This document shows, one piece after another, positions 24,118-34,317 of a stretch of 47,383 nucleotides of DNA. Numbering within the stretch: position 1 is the stretch's first letter; each line of letters opens with the position of its first letter. Origin of the DNA: Micavibrio sp. Lineage in GTDB: Bacteria > Patescibacteriota > Minisyncoccia > Moranbacterales > GCA-2747515. The stretch lies in contig DYDB01000001.1 in the NCBI GenBank assembly GCA_020718085.1, positions 1 through 47,383 on the forward strand, given 5' to 3'. The notes below the pieces were generated by a model. That model saw only the letters and a list, made by a program, of their open reading frames with translations, had not been told where the DNA came from and searched no databases. Position numbers and translations under genes: made by a program.

Positions 24118-25467
24118 ATGTTTTCTACAATCATTATCTTTGGGCTTATTTTGGGCGTGTTGATCTTTGTGCATGAACTGGGGCACTTTATGACCGCAAG
24201 GCGTAATGGTGTGACAGCACATGAGTTTGGATTTGGTTTTCCACCACGTGTCGTTGGTTTTGTAAAAGATCGAAACGGCAAGAAAAAGATCATTTTTGGC
24301 AATCAAGAATATTTTGGCTCTCGTACGCTGTATTCCATCAACCTCATTCCGTTGGGGGGTTTTGTGCGAATTAAAGGTGAAAACGCAGTGAGTGAGAAAG
24401 ACATAAAGGATTTCGATAAATTATCGGATGCTGATAAGGAATATGTACGCATGGCAAAAGAGCCTGATAGCTTTTCTGTACAACCAATATGGACGCGATT
24501 CAAAATTCTTGTTGCGGGTGTTGCGATGAATTTTGTTCTTGCATGGGCATTGATCAGTATCGTACTTATGATAGGTGCTCCGGAACCGTTGGATGATAGT
24601 GTGGGCGATTTTGCACTTTTTGGTTTGGAAAGTGTTTTTGTGCGACATAATGAAGAATCCTATGATCTGTCGCATATCAAAGATGGATATGTCGTTCAAA
24701 AAACAGGGGGCAAAAGTGTACTTTTTGGTCATATAGTTTTTGATACAAAAGAAAAAACAAAAAAGATCACAACTCTCTCCATGCCAACGGTGATGATCGA
24801 ATCCGTGCAGGAAAATTCTGTTGCAAAGCAGGCGGATATGCAGATCGGGGATAAGATCATTTCATTTTGTAAAAAAGAGGAATGCAATATCATTTCTGAC
24901 AGTTCTGACTTCCAAAAATTTGTGGGTGCAAACACTGATCAGGAGGTTACCATCCATGTATTGCGCGGAAAAGAAAATATTGCATTTACAATGATGCCAA
25001 AAGATCATGAAGGAAGAGGTATGATCGGTGTGAGTCTGGCAGATATCACGATTGTTCGATACGTGTGGTACGAAGCTTTATGGGAAAGTTTTATGCGTGT
25101 GATCAGTTTAACAGTCATGATCTTTGCCGCATTCGGTGCGTTATTGCTTTCTGTCTTTACTGGGGGCGGTGTAAGTGCGGAAATTGCTGGTCCTGTTGGT
25201 ATAGCAATGATGACACAACAAATGCGTGATCTGGGCTTCGTATATCTCTTGCAATTTGCTGCTATTTTGAGTGTAAATCTCGGCATTATCAATATTTTGC
25301 CGATTCCTGCACTTGATGGTGGAAGAATTTTATTTCTACTCATCGAAAAGATCAAAGGTAGCCCAATAAATCAACGTATTGAGGGTTTTGTGCACTCCGC
25401 GTTTTTTATCGCGCTACTTGGGTTGATGTTGCTTATTACTATTCGAGATGTAGTACAGATTTTTTGA
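24118..25467 (+). CDS. rseP: RIP metalloprotease RseP
   Basis: 449 aa. Zinc motif HELGHFMTARRNG in the first membrane helix (about 17-29), LIPLGGFVRIKGE (about 77-89), a PDZ domain (about 225-305, with VQENSVAKQADMQIGDKIIS) and the C-terminal NILPIPALDGGRILF (about 393-407). It cuts membrane-embedded substrates such as anti-sigma factors or signal-peptide remnants. An insert of about 50 residues lies between the third hydrophobic segment and PDZ. Ends before a strong terminator. Confidence 0.92.
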   Translation: MFSTIIIFGLILGVLIFVHELGHFMTARRNGVTAHEFGFGFPPRVVGFVKDRNGKKKIIFGNQEYFGSRTLYSINLIPLGGFVRIKGENAVSEKDIKDFDKLSDADKEYVRMAKEPDSFSVQPIWTRFKILVAGVAMNFVLAWALISIVLMIGAPEPLDDSVGDFALFGLESVFVRHNEESYDLSHIKDGYVVQKTGGKSVLFGHIVFDTKEKTKKITTLSMPTVMIESVQENSVAKQADMQIGDKIISFCKKEECNIISDSSDFQKFVGANTDQEVTIHVLRGKENIAFTMMPKDHEGRGMIGVSLADITIVRYVWYEALWESFMRVISLTVMIFAAFGALLLSVFTGGGVSAEIAGPVGIAMMTQQMRDLGFVYLLQFAAILSVNLGIINILPIPALDGGRILFLLIEKIKGSPINQRIEGFVHSAFFIALLGLMLLITIRDVVQIF

Positions 25468-25477
25468 AAAATATAAT

Positions 25478-25505
25478 AAAAAACACGTGCCACTACGTGT
25501 TTTTT
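25478..25505 (+). terminator. Terminator after rseP
   Basis: 11-bp stem AAAAAACACGT (25478-25488) with ACGTGTTTTTT (25495-25505), 6-nt loop. Confidence 0.85.
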
Positions 25506-25568
25506 ATTTATGACATGAGCATTGAAAAATAAAAAGAATATAAAAAACAGGAAAATATTTGATATTTA

Positions 25569-25597
25569 TTGACAGTTTTAAAAAGTTGCTATATCAT
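25569..25597 (+). promoter_or_regulatory. ATP synthase operon promoter
   Basis: TTGACA (25569-25574), 17 bp, TATCAT (25592-25597). The expected start, 6-7 nt past the -10, falls on or next to the ATG at 25603, so the first message may be leaderless. Confidence 0.7.
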
Positions 25598-25602
25598 TAA
25601 AT

Positions 25603-25830
25603 ATGTTAAAAATCAGAAAAAATGACACTGCTAAAGATGGAACGTTTGCTGCTCTTTCGTTGGTTTTTGAAATAGGATACGTAATAGCCATTCCAGCCGT
25701 TGCGTTTTCTTTTGGAGGAAGATTTTTAGATCTTCACTTTGGCACGTCACCGCTGTTTCTTTTACTTGGAATTTTTATATCACTGGGCGTGTCATCATAT
25801 TTTGTATGGGGAAAGGTCAGAAAATTGTAA
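25603..25830 (+). CDS. AtpI/AtpZ-like small membrane protein of the ATP synthase operon
   Basis: 75 aa with two membrane helices (about 17-39 and 48-68) joined by a short loop containing GGRFLDLHFGTSP. Both the size and its place as first gene match AtpI/AtpZ-type proteins, which help assemble the c-ring or insert Mg2+/Ca2+ in some bacteria. The start codon lies almost at the predicted transcription start. Identity rests on topology and synteny. Confidence 0.75.
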   Translation: MLKIRKNDTAKDGTFAALSLVFEIGYVIAIPAVAFSFGGRFLDLHFGTSPLFLLLGIFISLGVSSYFVWGKVRKL

Positions 25831-25887
25831 GTGAAATAAAAATAAAGTAGAAGTTTTATATGTAATTGGATATAAAAGCATAGTACT

Positions 25888-26643
25888 ATGGAAATAGAAA
25901 TTTCATTAGTTCCAGAGATCATCACGGAAATTGCCGGATTTCCAATTACAAACACTTTTTTTATGACCGTGATCGTGAGCATGTTGATCATTGTGGGGTC
26001 ATATATTTTAAGTCGTCGCATTTCAACTGTGCCGCGAGGCTTTCAAAATATTGTTGAGATCATTTTGGAAAGTTTATTGGGTCTTGTGGATAGTGTGACA
26101 GGAAATCGTGCACAAAGTAAGAAGTTTTTTCCGATTGTTGCCACGATTTTTATTTTTGTCATTCTCTCTAATTGGGTTGGACTTCTGCCTGGTATGGGAA
26201 CTGTTGGCGTTGAACAAGTGCATCATGGAGAAAATGTGCTTGTGTCTTTTGTGCGTAGTCCGAGCGCTGACTTGAATTTGACGATCGCACTCGCTTTGGT
26301 TTCTGTGATTGCTGCACAATATTTTGGTATACGTGCTGTGGGTTTCAAAGGTTACCTGGGAAAATTTTTTGTGAGTCCGTTTAAAAAGCCATATGGGATA
26401 GGTACATTTGTAGGTGTTTTGGAGATCATTTCGGAATTTGCAAAGGTTGTGTCATTCTCGTTTCGTCTTTTTGGCAACGTTTTTGCGGGAGAGGTTTTGC
26501 TTATTGTAATGCTTTCTTTAGTACATTATATAGTGCCAGTGCCATTTTTATTGCTGGAAGTTTTTGTGGGATTTATTCAGGCATTGGTTTTTTCTATGTT
26601 AGCTTTGGTTTTTTTCAAAATGGCGACAGAAGCACATCATTAA
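25888..26643 (+). CDS. atpB: ATP synthase Fo subunit a
   Basis: 251 aa. Membrane subunit forming the proton half-channels. Key segment FSFRLFGNVFAGEVLLIVML (about 193-212) carries the essential Arg. Upstream LSNWVGLLPGMG and a C-terminal helix with FIQALVFSMLALVFF also match. The five- to six-helix pattern and length are normal. It is second in the operon; start TACT-ATG. Confidence 0.93.
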   Translation: MEIEISLVPEIITEIAGFPITNTFFMTVIVSMLIIVGSYILSRRISTVPRGFQNIVEIILESLLGLVDSVTGNRAQSKKFFPIVATIFIFVILSNWVGLLPGMGTVGVEQVHHGENVLVSFVRSPSADLNLTIALALVSVIAAQYFGIRAVGFKGYLGKFFVSPFKKPYGIGTFVGVLEIISEFAKVVSFSFRLFGNVFAGEVLLIVMLSLVHYIVPVPFLLLEVFVGFIQALVFSMLALVFFKMATEAHH

Positions 26644-26657
26644 AATTTTTTAATTAG

Positions 26658-26720
26658 TTGAGTAGTTGTTTAATTGGACTATACAAGTAATGAGTTCAAA
26701 TAAATAACTTAGTAACTAAG
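26658..26720 (+). promoter_or_regulatory. Possible internal promoter and palindrome before atpE
   Basis: TTGAGT (26658-26663), 16 bp, TATACA (26680-26685). Downstream is a perfect palindrome CTTAGT-A-ACTAAG (26708-26720). It may boost c-subunit expression; weak evidence. Confidence 0.3.
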
Positions 26721-26728
26721 TAAAGTGA

Positions 26729-27004
<276 letters not shown>

Positions 27005-27093
27005 AAAGTGTCAAGTGTGTACATACAATAAGTAACGTGATCAAACATTGTTTCTTATTGTATTATATTCATTTGATTAAAAAATTAAATTAT

Positions 27094-27588
27094 ATGGGAG
27101 AATTAGCATTAAGTTTGGGTATTAACGGTAAATTATTCATTGCACAACTCATCAATTTTGCAATTGTGCTGTTTGTTTTATATCGTTTTGCATATAAGCC
27201 GGTTTTGCGTATGCTGGAGGACCGTACGCAGAGAATTGAAAAGGGCATTGCAGATGCTGAAGCGTCACAAAAGAAATTGACAGAAATGACAGAAAAAGAA
27301 AAAGATGTTTTAAGTGAAGCAAAAAAGCAAGCAAAACAAATTATTATGGCTGCTGAAGATCAGGCGTTAAAAAATCGTGATGAGATCATTGCCAATGCAA
27401 AGGAAGAATCAACACGACTGTTGCAACAAGCACAAAAAAATATGGAAGATCAAAAAATGCAGATGATCAATGAAGTTAAAAAAGATCTTGGCACGATCGT
27501 TCTCATGGCTGTAGAAAAAGTGATTGGAGAAAAAGTTGATCATGTTAAAGATGCAAAGATGATCAATGACGCAATAAATGAAAATTAG
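27094..27588 (+). CDS. atpF: ATP synthase Fo subunit b
   Basis: 164 aa from the ATG at 27094 (TAT-ATG); a longer frame begins in the leader. One N-terminal membrane helix (about 12-30, FIAQLINFAIVLFVLYRF), then a long charged coiled coil (about 40-150) forming the peripheral stalk. A single b gene is present, so a homodimer is expected. The gene lies 6 nt upstream of atpH. Confidence 0.92.
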   Translation: MGELALSLGINGKLFIAQLINFAIVLFVLYRFAYKPVLRMLEDRTQRIEKGIADAEASQKKLTEMTEKEKDVLSEAKKQAKQIIMAAEDQALKNRDEIIANAKEESTRLLQQAQKNMEDQKMQMINEVKKDLGTIVLMAVEKVIGEKVDHVKDAKMINDAINEN

Positions 27589-27594
27589 TGACAT

Positions 27595-27993
27595 ATGAAA
27601 ATATCACCAAAACAATATGCACGCACACTGTTCGAGATCACTAAGGATCAAGATCAAAAACAGATCACAATGATCATCGAGAAATTTGTGAATGAGCTAC
27701 GAAAAAACGGACATATAAAACTCGGTGCCCAAATAATTCGAGCTTTTGAGAAGGTATACAATGAAAAAAATGACATTGTACAGGCAAGGGTCATAACTGC
27801 GTCAAAGTTAGTGGAGTCTCAGAGGGAATCGGTTGCGGAAAAGATCGTGGAGATGTATGGTGCAAAAAAAGCGGAAGTCACATATAGTGAGAATAAAAAA
27901 ATCAAGGGAGGCATCATTATTCGTGTCGGTGATGAAGTTATTGATGCAAGTGTGCAGAAGCGCTTGAGATCATTGGCGCAACAGCTAACATAA
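27595..27993 (+). CDS. atpH: ATP synthase F1 subunit delta (short)
   Basis: 132 aa, clearly shorter than the usual 175-185. The N-terminal helical part has ISPKQYARTLFEIT. The C-terminal part, ARVITASKLVES...KIVEMYGAKKAEVTYSENK and KGGIIIRVGDEVIDASVQ, matches the conserved OSCP/delta end. It links F1 to the b stalk. The missing residues come from the N-terminal six-helix bundle, seemingly an internal shortening, not a frameshift. Confidence 0.85.
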   Translation: MKISPKQYARTLFEITKDQDQKQITMIIEKFVNELRKNGHIKLGAQIIRAFEKVYNEKNDIVQARVITASKLVESQRESVAEKIVEMYGAKKAEVTYSENKKIKGGIIIRVGDEVIDASVQKRLRSLAQQLT

Positions 27994-28041
27994 AACTTAT
28001 TATAATAATTTTGAATTAACAATTTTATAATCCATATTTAT

Positions 28042-29544
28042 ATGAGCAAAGACTATATTATAGAACAGTTGAAAAAACAAATATCTCAAGCAAGTATTGA
28101 CACGCAGAGAGAAAAGGTTGGTACTGTGTTAGAGGTGCGTGACGGTATTGTTCGCATGGATGGATTATCTGATGTTATGGCATCTGAGATGGTGGAATTT
28201 GCAGATGGTACCGTGGGTGTGATACTTAATTTGGAGGAAGATCAAGTTGGCGCAATGATCCTGGGCGATTTCAAGGGAATCAAAGAAGGTGATGAGGTGC
28301 GCTCAACAGGAAAAATTCTTTCTATTCCTGTTACGGAAAAAGTTATTGGCCGTGTTATCAATCCAATCGGACAGGCAATCGATGGGAAAGAGGTGATTAC
28401 ATCAGATGTTGTATATCCGATTGAAAAACTTGCGCCAGGTGTGATCGAACGTAAATCTGTGCATCAACCGGTGCAAACTGGAATCAAAGCAATTGATGCA
28501 ATGATCCCCGTGGGACGTGGACAGCGTGAACTTATCATTGGTGATCGCCAAGTTGGTAAGACGGCGATTGCAATTGATACGATCATCAATCAAAAAGGAC
28601 AGGATATGATCTGTGTCTATGTGGCAATTGGTCAGAAAGAATCAAAGATTGCGCGTATCATGAATGAGTTAGAGAAAAAAGGCGCAATGGAATACACGAC
28701 GATCGTTTTAGCGGGTGCTTCAGACCCGGCAGCATTTTCGTTTATCGCACCATATTCCGGTGCGGCGATCGCAGAATATTTTATGGATCAAGGTAAGGAT
28801 GTATTGGTAGTATATGATGATCTTTCTAAACATGCATGGGCATATCGTCAGATCTCTCTTATCTTAAAGCGTCCACCAGGACGTGAAGCATATCCTGGCG
28901 ACATTTTTTATTTACATTCTCGATTATTGGAGCGTAGCGCAAAACGTGATGAAAAATATGGTGGAGGATCGATCACAGCTTTGCCGATTATTGAAACACA
29001 GGCAGGTGATGTAAGTGCATATATTCCAACAAACGTGATATCCATCACTGATGGGCAGATCTATTTGGAGGCAGATCTTTTTAATAAGGGTATTCGTCCA
29101 GCATTGAATGTGGGACTTTCTGTTTCACGCGTAGGATCTAGTGCACAAACGAAGGCGATGAAAAAAGTAGCTGGAAAATTACGTTTAGATCTCGCACAAT
29201 TTCGTGAATTGGAGGCATTTGCGCAATTCGGATCCGATCTTGATGCAAATACACGCGCTCAGATTGAACGTGGTCGTCGCACAGTGGAGATCTTGAAACA
29301 GGATCAGTATGCACCAATTCCTTTCGAAGAACAAGTAGTGGTATTGTATGCTTTGACGCGAGGATTTATGGATGATGTGGCTGTGGAAAAAGTGACGCTA
29401 TGGGAAAATGATTTCAAAAAGTTCATGCGTTCACAACGTAGTGAAATATTGCAGAACATTATCAAAGAAAAAGATCTGACTGATGAGATCATCGTACAGT
29501 TAGAACAGGCAATTAAAGATTTTAAAGACGTTTTTGCAGAATAA
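28042..29544 (+). CDS. atpA: ATP synthase F1 subunit alpha
   Basis: 500 aa, normal length. P-loop [14 protein letters not shown] (about 167-180), [20 protein letters not shown] (about 280-299) and the arginine-finger region [11 protein letters not shown]...[20 protein letters not shown]. Non-catalytic nucleotide-binding subunit of F1. Start TAT-ATG. Confidence 0.97.
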   Translation: MSKDYIIEQLKKQISQASIDTQREKVGTVLEVRDGIVRMDGLSDVMASEMVEFADGTVGVILNLEEDQVGAMILGDFKGIKEGDEVRSTGKILSIPVTEKVIGRVINPIGQAIDGKEVITSDVVYPIEKLAPGVIERKSVHQPVQTGIKAIDAMIPVGRGQRELIIGDRQVGKTAIAIDTIINQKGQDMICVYVAIGQKESKIARIMNELEKKGAMEYTTIVLAGASDPAAFSFIAPYSGAAIAEYFMDQGKDVLVVYDDLSKHAWAYRQISLILKRPPGREAYPGDIFYLHSRLLERSAKRDEKYGGGSITALPIIETQAGDVSAYIPTNVISITDGQIYLEADLFNKGIRPALNVGLSVSRVGSSAQTKAMKKVAGKLRLDLAQFRELEAFAQFGSDLDANTRAQIERGRRTVEILKQDQYAPIPFEEQVVVLYALTRGFMDDVAVEKVTLWENDFKKFMRSQRSEILQNIIKEKDLTDEIIVQLEQAIKDFKDVFAE

Positions 29545-29550
29545 ACCCGT

Positions 29551-30507
29551 ATGTTAAATTCCAAAGAAATTCGACGACGGATCAAATCCGTCAATAATAC
29601 AGGAAAGATTACGCGTGCCATGGAAATGGTATCGGCTGCAAAGATGCGTAAATCTGTGGATCGCGTGTTGCAGATTCGCGCTTATGCACATGCCGCATGG
29701 AGTGTTTTGACGAATCTTGCGCGATCTTTCGAACAATATAATTATGGACTGTTGGAAGTGCGTGAAGTAAAAAACGTGCTGATCGTTGCTATAACATCAA
29801 ATCGCGGCTTATGTGGTTCATTTAATGCGCAAATTGTTAAAAAAATCCGTGAGGAGATCACACATCCGGAAAAGCTCAAGGTCAACCGTGTTGGTATGAA
29901 ATCAATCAAGTCAACTGTTGCGGATGAAGATTTGAAAATTGATTTTATCACTGTCGGACGTAAAGGTGAATCATTGGTGAAAAAATTAGGAAGAGGGATC
30001 ATTGCATCATTTCCAGATCTGACATATTTGCCGGGCATTGAGCAGGTGCGACCACTTTCCAAGATCGTAATCGATGACTATCTGGAAAAAAAATATGATA
30101 AAGTGGTTATTGCTTATACAGATTATGTGTCTACAGTGGTGCAGCAACCTAAGATACGACAGATCCTGCCAATTTCAAAAGTGGATTTGGAAAAGCAAAT
30201 TGCCGAAATGGATAATTTGGCAAAAGAATTCGGTCTCAAAAAACCGCATATGGAATATAAAGTTGAACCAAGTCCAGATGAGGTGCTAACACACATTTTT
30301 CCACGTCTTATAGAAATGCAACTGTATCATGCAATTTTGGAATCTAACGCGTCCAAAGAATCGGCACGTATGGTAGCTATGAAAAATGCAACTGATGCGG
30401 CAAAGGACATGAGTGCAGATCTTACATTGGCATATAATCAAGTGCGCCAAATGAAGATCACGCAAGAGATCGCAGAGATCAGCGCAGGGCGCGCGGCGTT
30501 GGAATAA
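29551..30507 (+). CDS. atpG: ATP synthase F1 subunit gamma
   Basis: 318 aa, slightly long. N-terminal KEIRRRIKSVNNTGKITRAM (about 4-23) and C-terminal MKNATDAAKDMSADLTLAYN and RQMKITQEIAEISAGRAALE form the central coiled-coil rotor shaft. LTSNRGLCG-type segment (TSNRGLCGSFNAQ) is conserved. It begins 6 nt after atpA. Confidence 0.96.
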   Translation: MLNSKEIRRRIKSVNNTGKITRAMEMVSAAKMRKSVDRVLQIRAYAHAAWSVLTNLARSFEQYNYGLLEVREVKNVLIVAITSNRGLCGSFNAQIVKKIREEITHPEKLKVNRVGMKSIKSTVADEDLKIDFITVGRKGESLVKKLGRGIIASFPDLTYLPGIEQVRPLSKIVIDDYLEKKYDKVVIAYTDYVSTVVQQPKIRQILPISKVDLEKQIAEMDNLAKEFGLKKPHMEYKVEPSPDEVLTHIFPRLIEMQLYHAILESNASKESARMVAMKNATDAAKDMSADLTLAYNQVRQMKITQEIAEISAGRAALE

Positions 30508-30547
30508 ATATTTTGTTTTACATAATAAATCGTAAATTTTTTAATAG

Positions 30548-31933
<1,386 letters not shown>

Positions 31934-31949
31934 TAGTGATTTTTCATAT

Positions 31950-32372
31950 ATGTCTGTAATCAATCTAAAAATTATCACACCGGAAAGAATTGTTTTTGAA
32001 GGTGAAATTGATCAGGCAACATTGCCTGTGAGTGATGGTGAAGTGACAATTTTGCCAAAGCATCGCTCGTATATTGCATCCTTGAAAATAGGAGAGATCA
32101 TGATCAAAAAAGGATCTGAAGAAAATAGCATTGCAGTTGCAGGCGGTTTCTTGGAATTTGCGGATGATAAATTGGTTGTGCTCGCTGATGAAGCAGAACG
32201 CGCAGAAGAAATTGATATCGCAAAAGCGGAAGAAGCTCGTGCGCGAGCAGAAGATCTGAAAAACCGTGTTTTGCAGGATGAAACAGAATACGCACGCGTT
32301 GTAGCAGCATTGGAGTTGGAAATGTCAAAGATCAAGATCGCAAAAAAATATCTTACAAAACGAGGTTTGTAG
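31950..32372 (+). CDS. atpC: ATP synthase F1 subunit epsilon
   Basis: 140 aa. Beta-sandwich with VINLKIITPERIVFEGEIDQ, DGEVTILPKHRSYIASLKIG and AVAGGFLEFADDKLVVLADE, followed by a helical C-terminal hairpin (EARARAEDL...). It couples the rotor and may inhibit hydrolysis. Last gene of the operon, before a strong hairpin. Confidence 0.95.
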   Translation: MSVINLKIITPERIVFEGEIDQATLPVSDGEVTILPKHRSYIASLKIGEIMIKKGSEENSIAVAGGFLEFADDKLVVLADEAERAEEIDIAKAEEARARAEDLKNRVLQDETEYARVVAALELEMSKIKIAKKYLTKRGL

Positions 32373-32390
32373 AAATAGTGTTCTTACATG

Positions 32391-32421
32391 AAAAACAATC
32401 GCCGTTACGGCGATTGTTTTT
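32391..32421 (+). terminator. Terminator after the ATP synthase operon
   Basis: 14-bp stem AAAAACAATCGCCG (32391-32404) with CGGCGATTGTTTTT (32408-32421), TTA loop. It is symmetric enough to act on both strands. Confidence 0.88.
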
Positions 32422-32456
32422 ATTTTATTGACTCGGAAAGTGAATTTGTCAAATAT

Positions 32457-32481
32457 AAAAGCGAATGAGTCATCCGCTTTT
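32457..32481 (-). terminator. Terminator of the AhpD-like gene
   Basis: AAAAGCG (32457-32463) pairs with CGCTTTT (32475-32481), with an inner ATGA/TCAT pairing. On the minus strand a T-rich tract follows. It sits just past the minus-strand stop. Confidence 0.6.
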
Positions 32482-32490
32482 TTGTGAAAT

Positions 32491-33018
32491 CTATTTTGTT
32501 TCTGGTAAGACGCGCAATGCATCATTGAAACGATTGAGAAAATTAAATGTGCCGATGACAGCTGTGATCTCAACGATTTCTTCATCAGTGAATGTTGATT
32601 GCATCCTTGCAACAAGCTCTGGAGCAATGCTATAAGCATGTTCTGTTGTAGCTCGTGCATATTCGATCGCAAGTTTTTCTTTTTCGTCGGTCGCTTGATC
32701 GATATGTGCCAATTCTTCTTCGGAAATATTAAATTCAACAAGTTTCATTTTTGTTGCACCAATGCAGAATTCACATTTATTAATATCGGACACAACATAA
32801 GCAACTTTCCATTTGAGTGTTGCCGATACGGGGGCATTATCCATGACAGATTTGAACAGTGAAAAGAAGCCAACCATTGTATCTTCACAATTTGCCATGA
32901 CCTGAAGCCATTTTGGCACCTTGCCCGTTTTTTGAATGAGATCATCAAATATCGTACGTGCCTCACCGTGTAATTCTTCGCAGGAAACACAGTGAACCAC
33001 TGGTTGTGTTGGGGACAT
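32491..33018 (-). CDS. AhpD-like / carboxymuconolactone decarboxylase family protein
   Basis: 175 aa, all-helical. The redox motif is CEFCIGATKMKL (Cys near 82 and 85). The usual His three residues after the second Cys is absent (Thr/Lys there). N-terminal HCVSCEELHG adds a second Cys pair. Family members act as alkylhydroperoxidases or thiol-disulfide enzymes; here a peroxidase role is plausible but not shown. It is monocistronic, divergent from the sigma4/HARE-HTH gene. Start AAT-ATG. Confidence 0.75.
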   Translation of the reverse strand: MSPTQPVVHCVSCEELHGEARTIFDDLIQKTGKVPKWLQVMANCEDTMVGFFSLFKSVMDNAPVSATLKWKVAYVVSDINKCEFCIGATKMKLVEFNISEEELAHIDQATDEKEKLAIEYARATTEHAYSIAPELVARMQSTFTDEEIVEITAVIGTFNFLNRFNDALRVLPETK

Positions 33019-33046
33019 ATTCTTTTTATTTACACTTTACACGTGA

Positions 33047-33097
33047 AGTATAGCATGATGCGTAAAACTTGACAAAAAATCAAATATTTGGTAGAAT
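33047..33097. promoter_or_regulatory. Divergent promoters sharing one -35 element
   Basis: Plus: TTGACA (33069-33074), 17 bp, TAGAAT (33092-33097). Minus: TTGTCA (plus 33070-33075), 17 bp, TATACT (plus 33047-33052) with TGC extension. The heptamer TTGACAA at 33069-33075 serves both directions. Confidence 0.75.
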
Positions 33098-33174
33098 AGC
33101 ACGAAGCATAAAAATATCAGCATGTAACGCATAAATATGGTGTGCATAAAAGATGTTTTTATCTGGAGGAGTAT

Positions 33175-33249
33175 ATGAAAAAGGCATTTTCTGCCTTGAA
33201 GCGGGTTTTTAATTATCATAATTTTTCAGAAGTATATGGGAGCTTATAG
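33175..33249 (+). CDS. Short leader ORF (24 aa) with strong Shine-Dalgarno
   Basis: Preceded by GGAGGA (4 nt before the ATG), the only strong Shine-Dalgarno noticed in the window. It encodes MKKAFSALKRVFNYHNFSEV plus four residues and stops 14 nt inside the next gene in another frame, so translation could couple by re-initiation. Its start region can fold as AAGGCA-TTTTC-TGCCTT (33181-33197), then a T-run at 33206-33210, a possible attenuator. It may be a real regulator or a fortuitous reading frame. Confidence 0.45.
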   Translation: MKKAFSALKRVFNYHNFSEVYGSL

Positions 33250-34294
33250 CACAAAAAAGAAGGAAAATGTTGATTTTTATGGCATTTTTCAAACTGTTCT
33301 CGGTCATTTGCCAGAGAGATCGCAAGATATTATTGCGAAACGTTTTGGCGTGACGGAGAAAAAACCGTTTACTTTACAAGCGATTGGTGATGAATACAAT
33401 ATTACGAGAGAGCGTGTGCGACAAATTGTGCAGTCCGGCTTGCGTAATGTACATGAGATCGATGAATACGAGAACCTTGATCTTGCGCGCAATCTGATCA
33501 TTGAACTTATTCATGAAAATCATGGAATTGTGACTGAAGACGTGCTTTTGGATGTTCTTGGAGGTGAACATTACGCAACGCGAGGATCTGTGCGTTTTTT
33601 CATCGAGGGTTTCCCGGAAATCGAATTTGTAGATGCAAAAAAATATCCTGTCGTAGAACGTGCGGTAAAACATGTTGATTTTGATATGAATCATTGGCAC
33701 AGTGTGCATGATCACGTAAAAGCTTTGTTGGAAGATCGACAGGTAGTTCATACAATTGTTGATATTCATGGACATGTTGTACAAAAACACAAAGATGTGG
33801 ATCATGACAAATTAACAAAATATCTTTTTGTGTCGCGTGAAATTGATCGAAATCCTTTTGATAAATGGGGTATTGTAGAGTGGGACGATGTGTCTCCTCG
33901 TGGCGTCAGAGAAAAGGCTTTGCTTATCATGAAAGAACACAACAAACCGATGCATTTTCGAGAGATTGCGGAAGCAATTGATCATTATGGACTTGGAAAG
34001 AAGGGAAAGAAGTCTCATCCACAGACAGTACACAATGAGCTTATTCGTGATGATAATTTTGTATTGGTCGGTCGCGGTGTGTATGCATTAAATACTGACA
34101 GCTATATTAAAGGTACGGTAAAAGATGTAATTGAAAATGTATTACGTAACTCGCAAGAACCACTTACTTCAGAAGAGGTGATCGGTCGCGTGTTGGAAAT
34201 GCGTTATGTAAAACCATCGACGATCAAAGTGAATTTAAATGCGATCGCACAAAAATTGAATAAAAAATATACACTGGATTCCAAGCGCAAATAA
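33236..34294 (+). CDS. Sigma-region-4-like / HARE-HTH DNA-binding protein
   Basis: 352 aa. Residues about 10-70 resemble sigma-70 region 4: PERSQDIIAKRFGV...TLQAIGDEYNITRERVRQIV, including the recognition helix. A middle region (80-210) is unassigned. Residues about 225-285 look like a HARE-HTH domain as in RNA polymerase delta: KPMHFREIAEAIDHYG... then NFVLVGRGVYAL; a second HTH-like segment (300-345) ends the protein. Sigma region 2 is missing, so it cannot melt promoters alone; it more likely modulates RNA polymerase. Start TAT-ATG; long leader of about 130 nt with a leader ORF. Confidence 0.75.
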   Translation: MGAYSTKKKENVDFYGIFQTVLGHLPERSQDIIAKRFGVTEKKPFTLQAIGDEYNITRERVRQIVQSGLRNVHEIDEYENLDLARNLIIELIHENHGIVTEDVLLDVLGGEHYATRGSVRFFIEGFPEIEFVDAKKYPVVERAVKHVDFDMNHWHSVHDHVKALLEDRQVVHTIVDIHGHVVQKHKDVDHDKLTKYLFVSREIDRNPFDKWGIVEWDDVSPRGVREKALLIMKEHNKPMHFREIAEAIDHYGLGKKGKKSHPQTVHNELIRDDNFVLVGRGVYALNTDSYIKGTVKDVIENVLRNSQEPLTSEEVIGRVLEMRYVKPSTIKVNLNAIAQKLNKKYTLDSKRK

Positions 34295-34303
34295 TGCTAT
34301 AAT
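34295..34303 (+). promoter_or_regulatory. Extended -10 promoter for the membrane-partner gene
   Basis: TGC-TATAAT (34295-34303), a weak TGGATT 17 bp upstream. The predicted start is at about 34310, only about 8 nt before the annotated GTG. Confidence 0.55.
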
Positions 34304-34317
34304 AATTCTATGATGAG

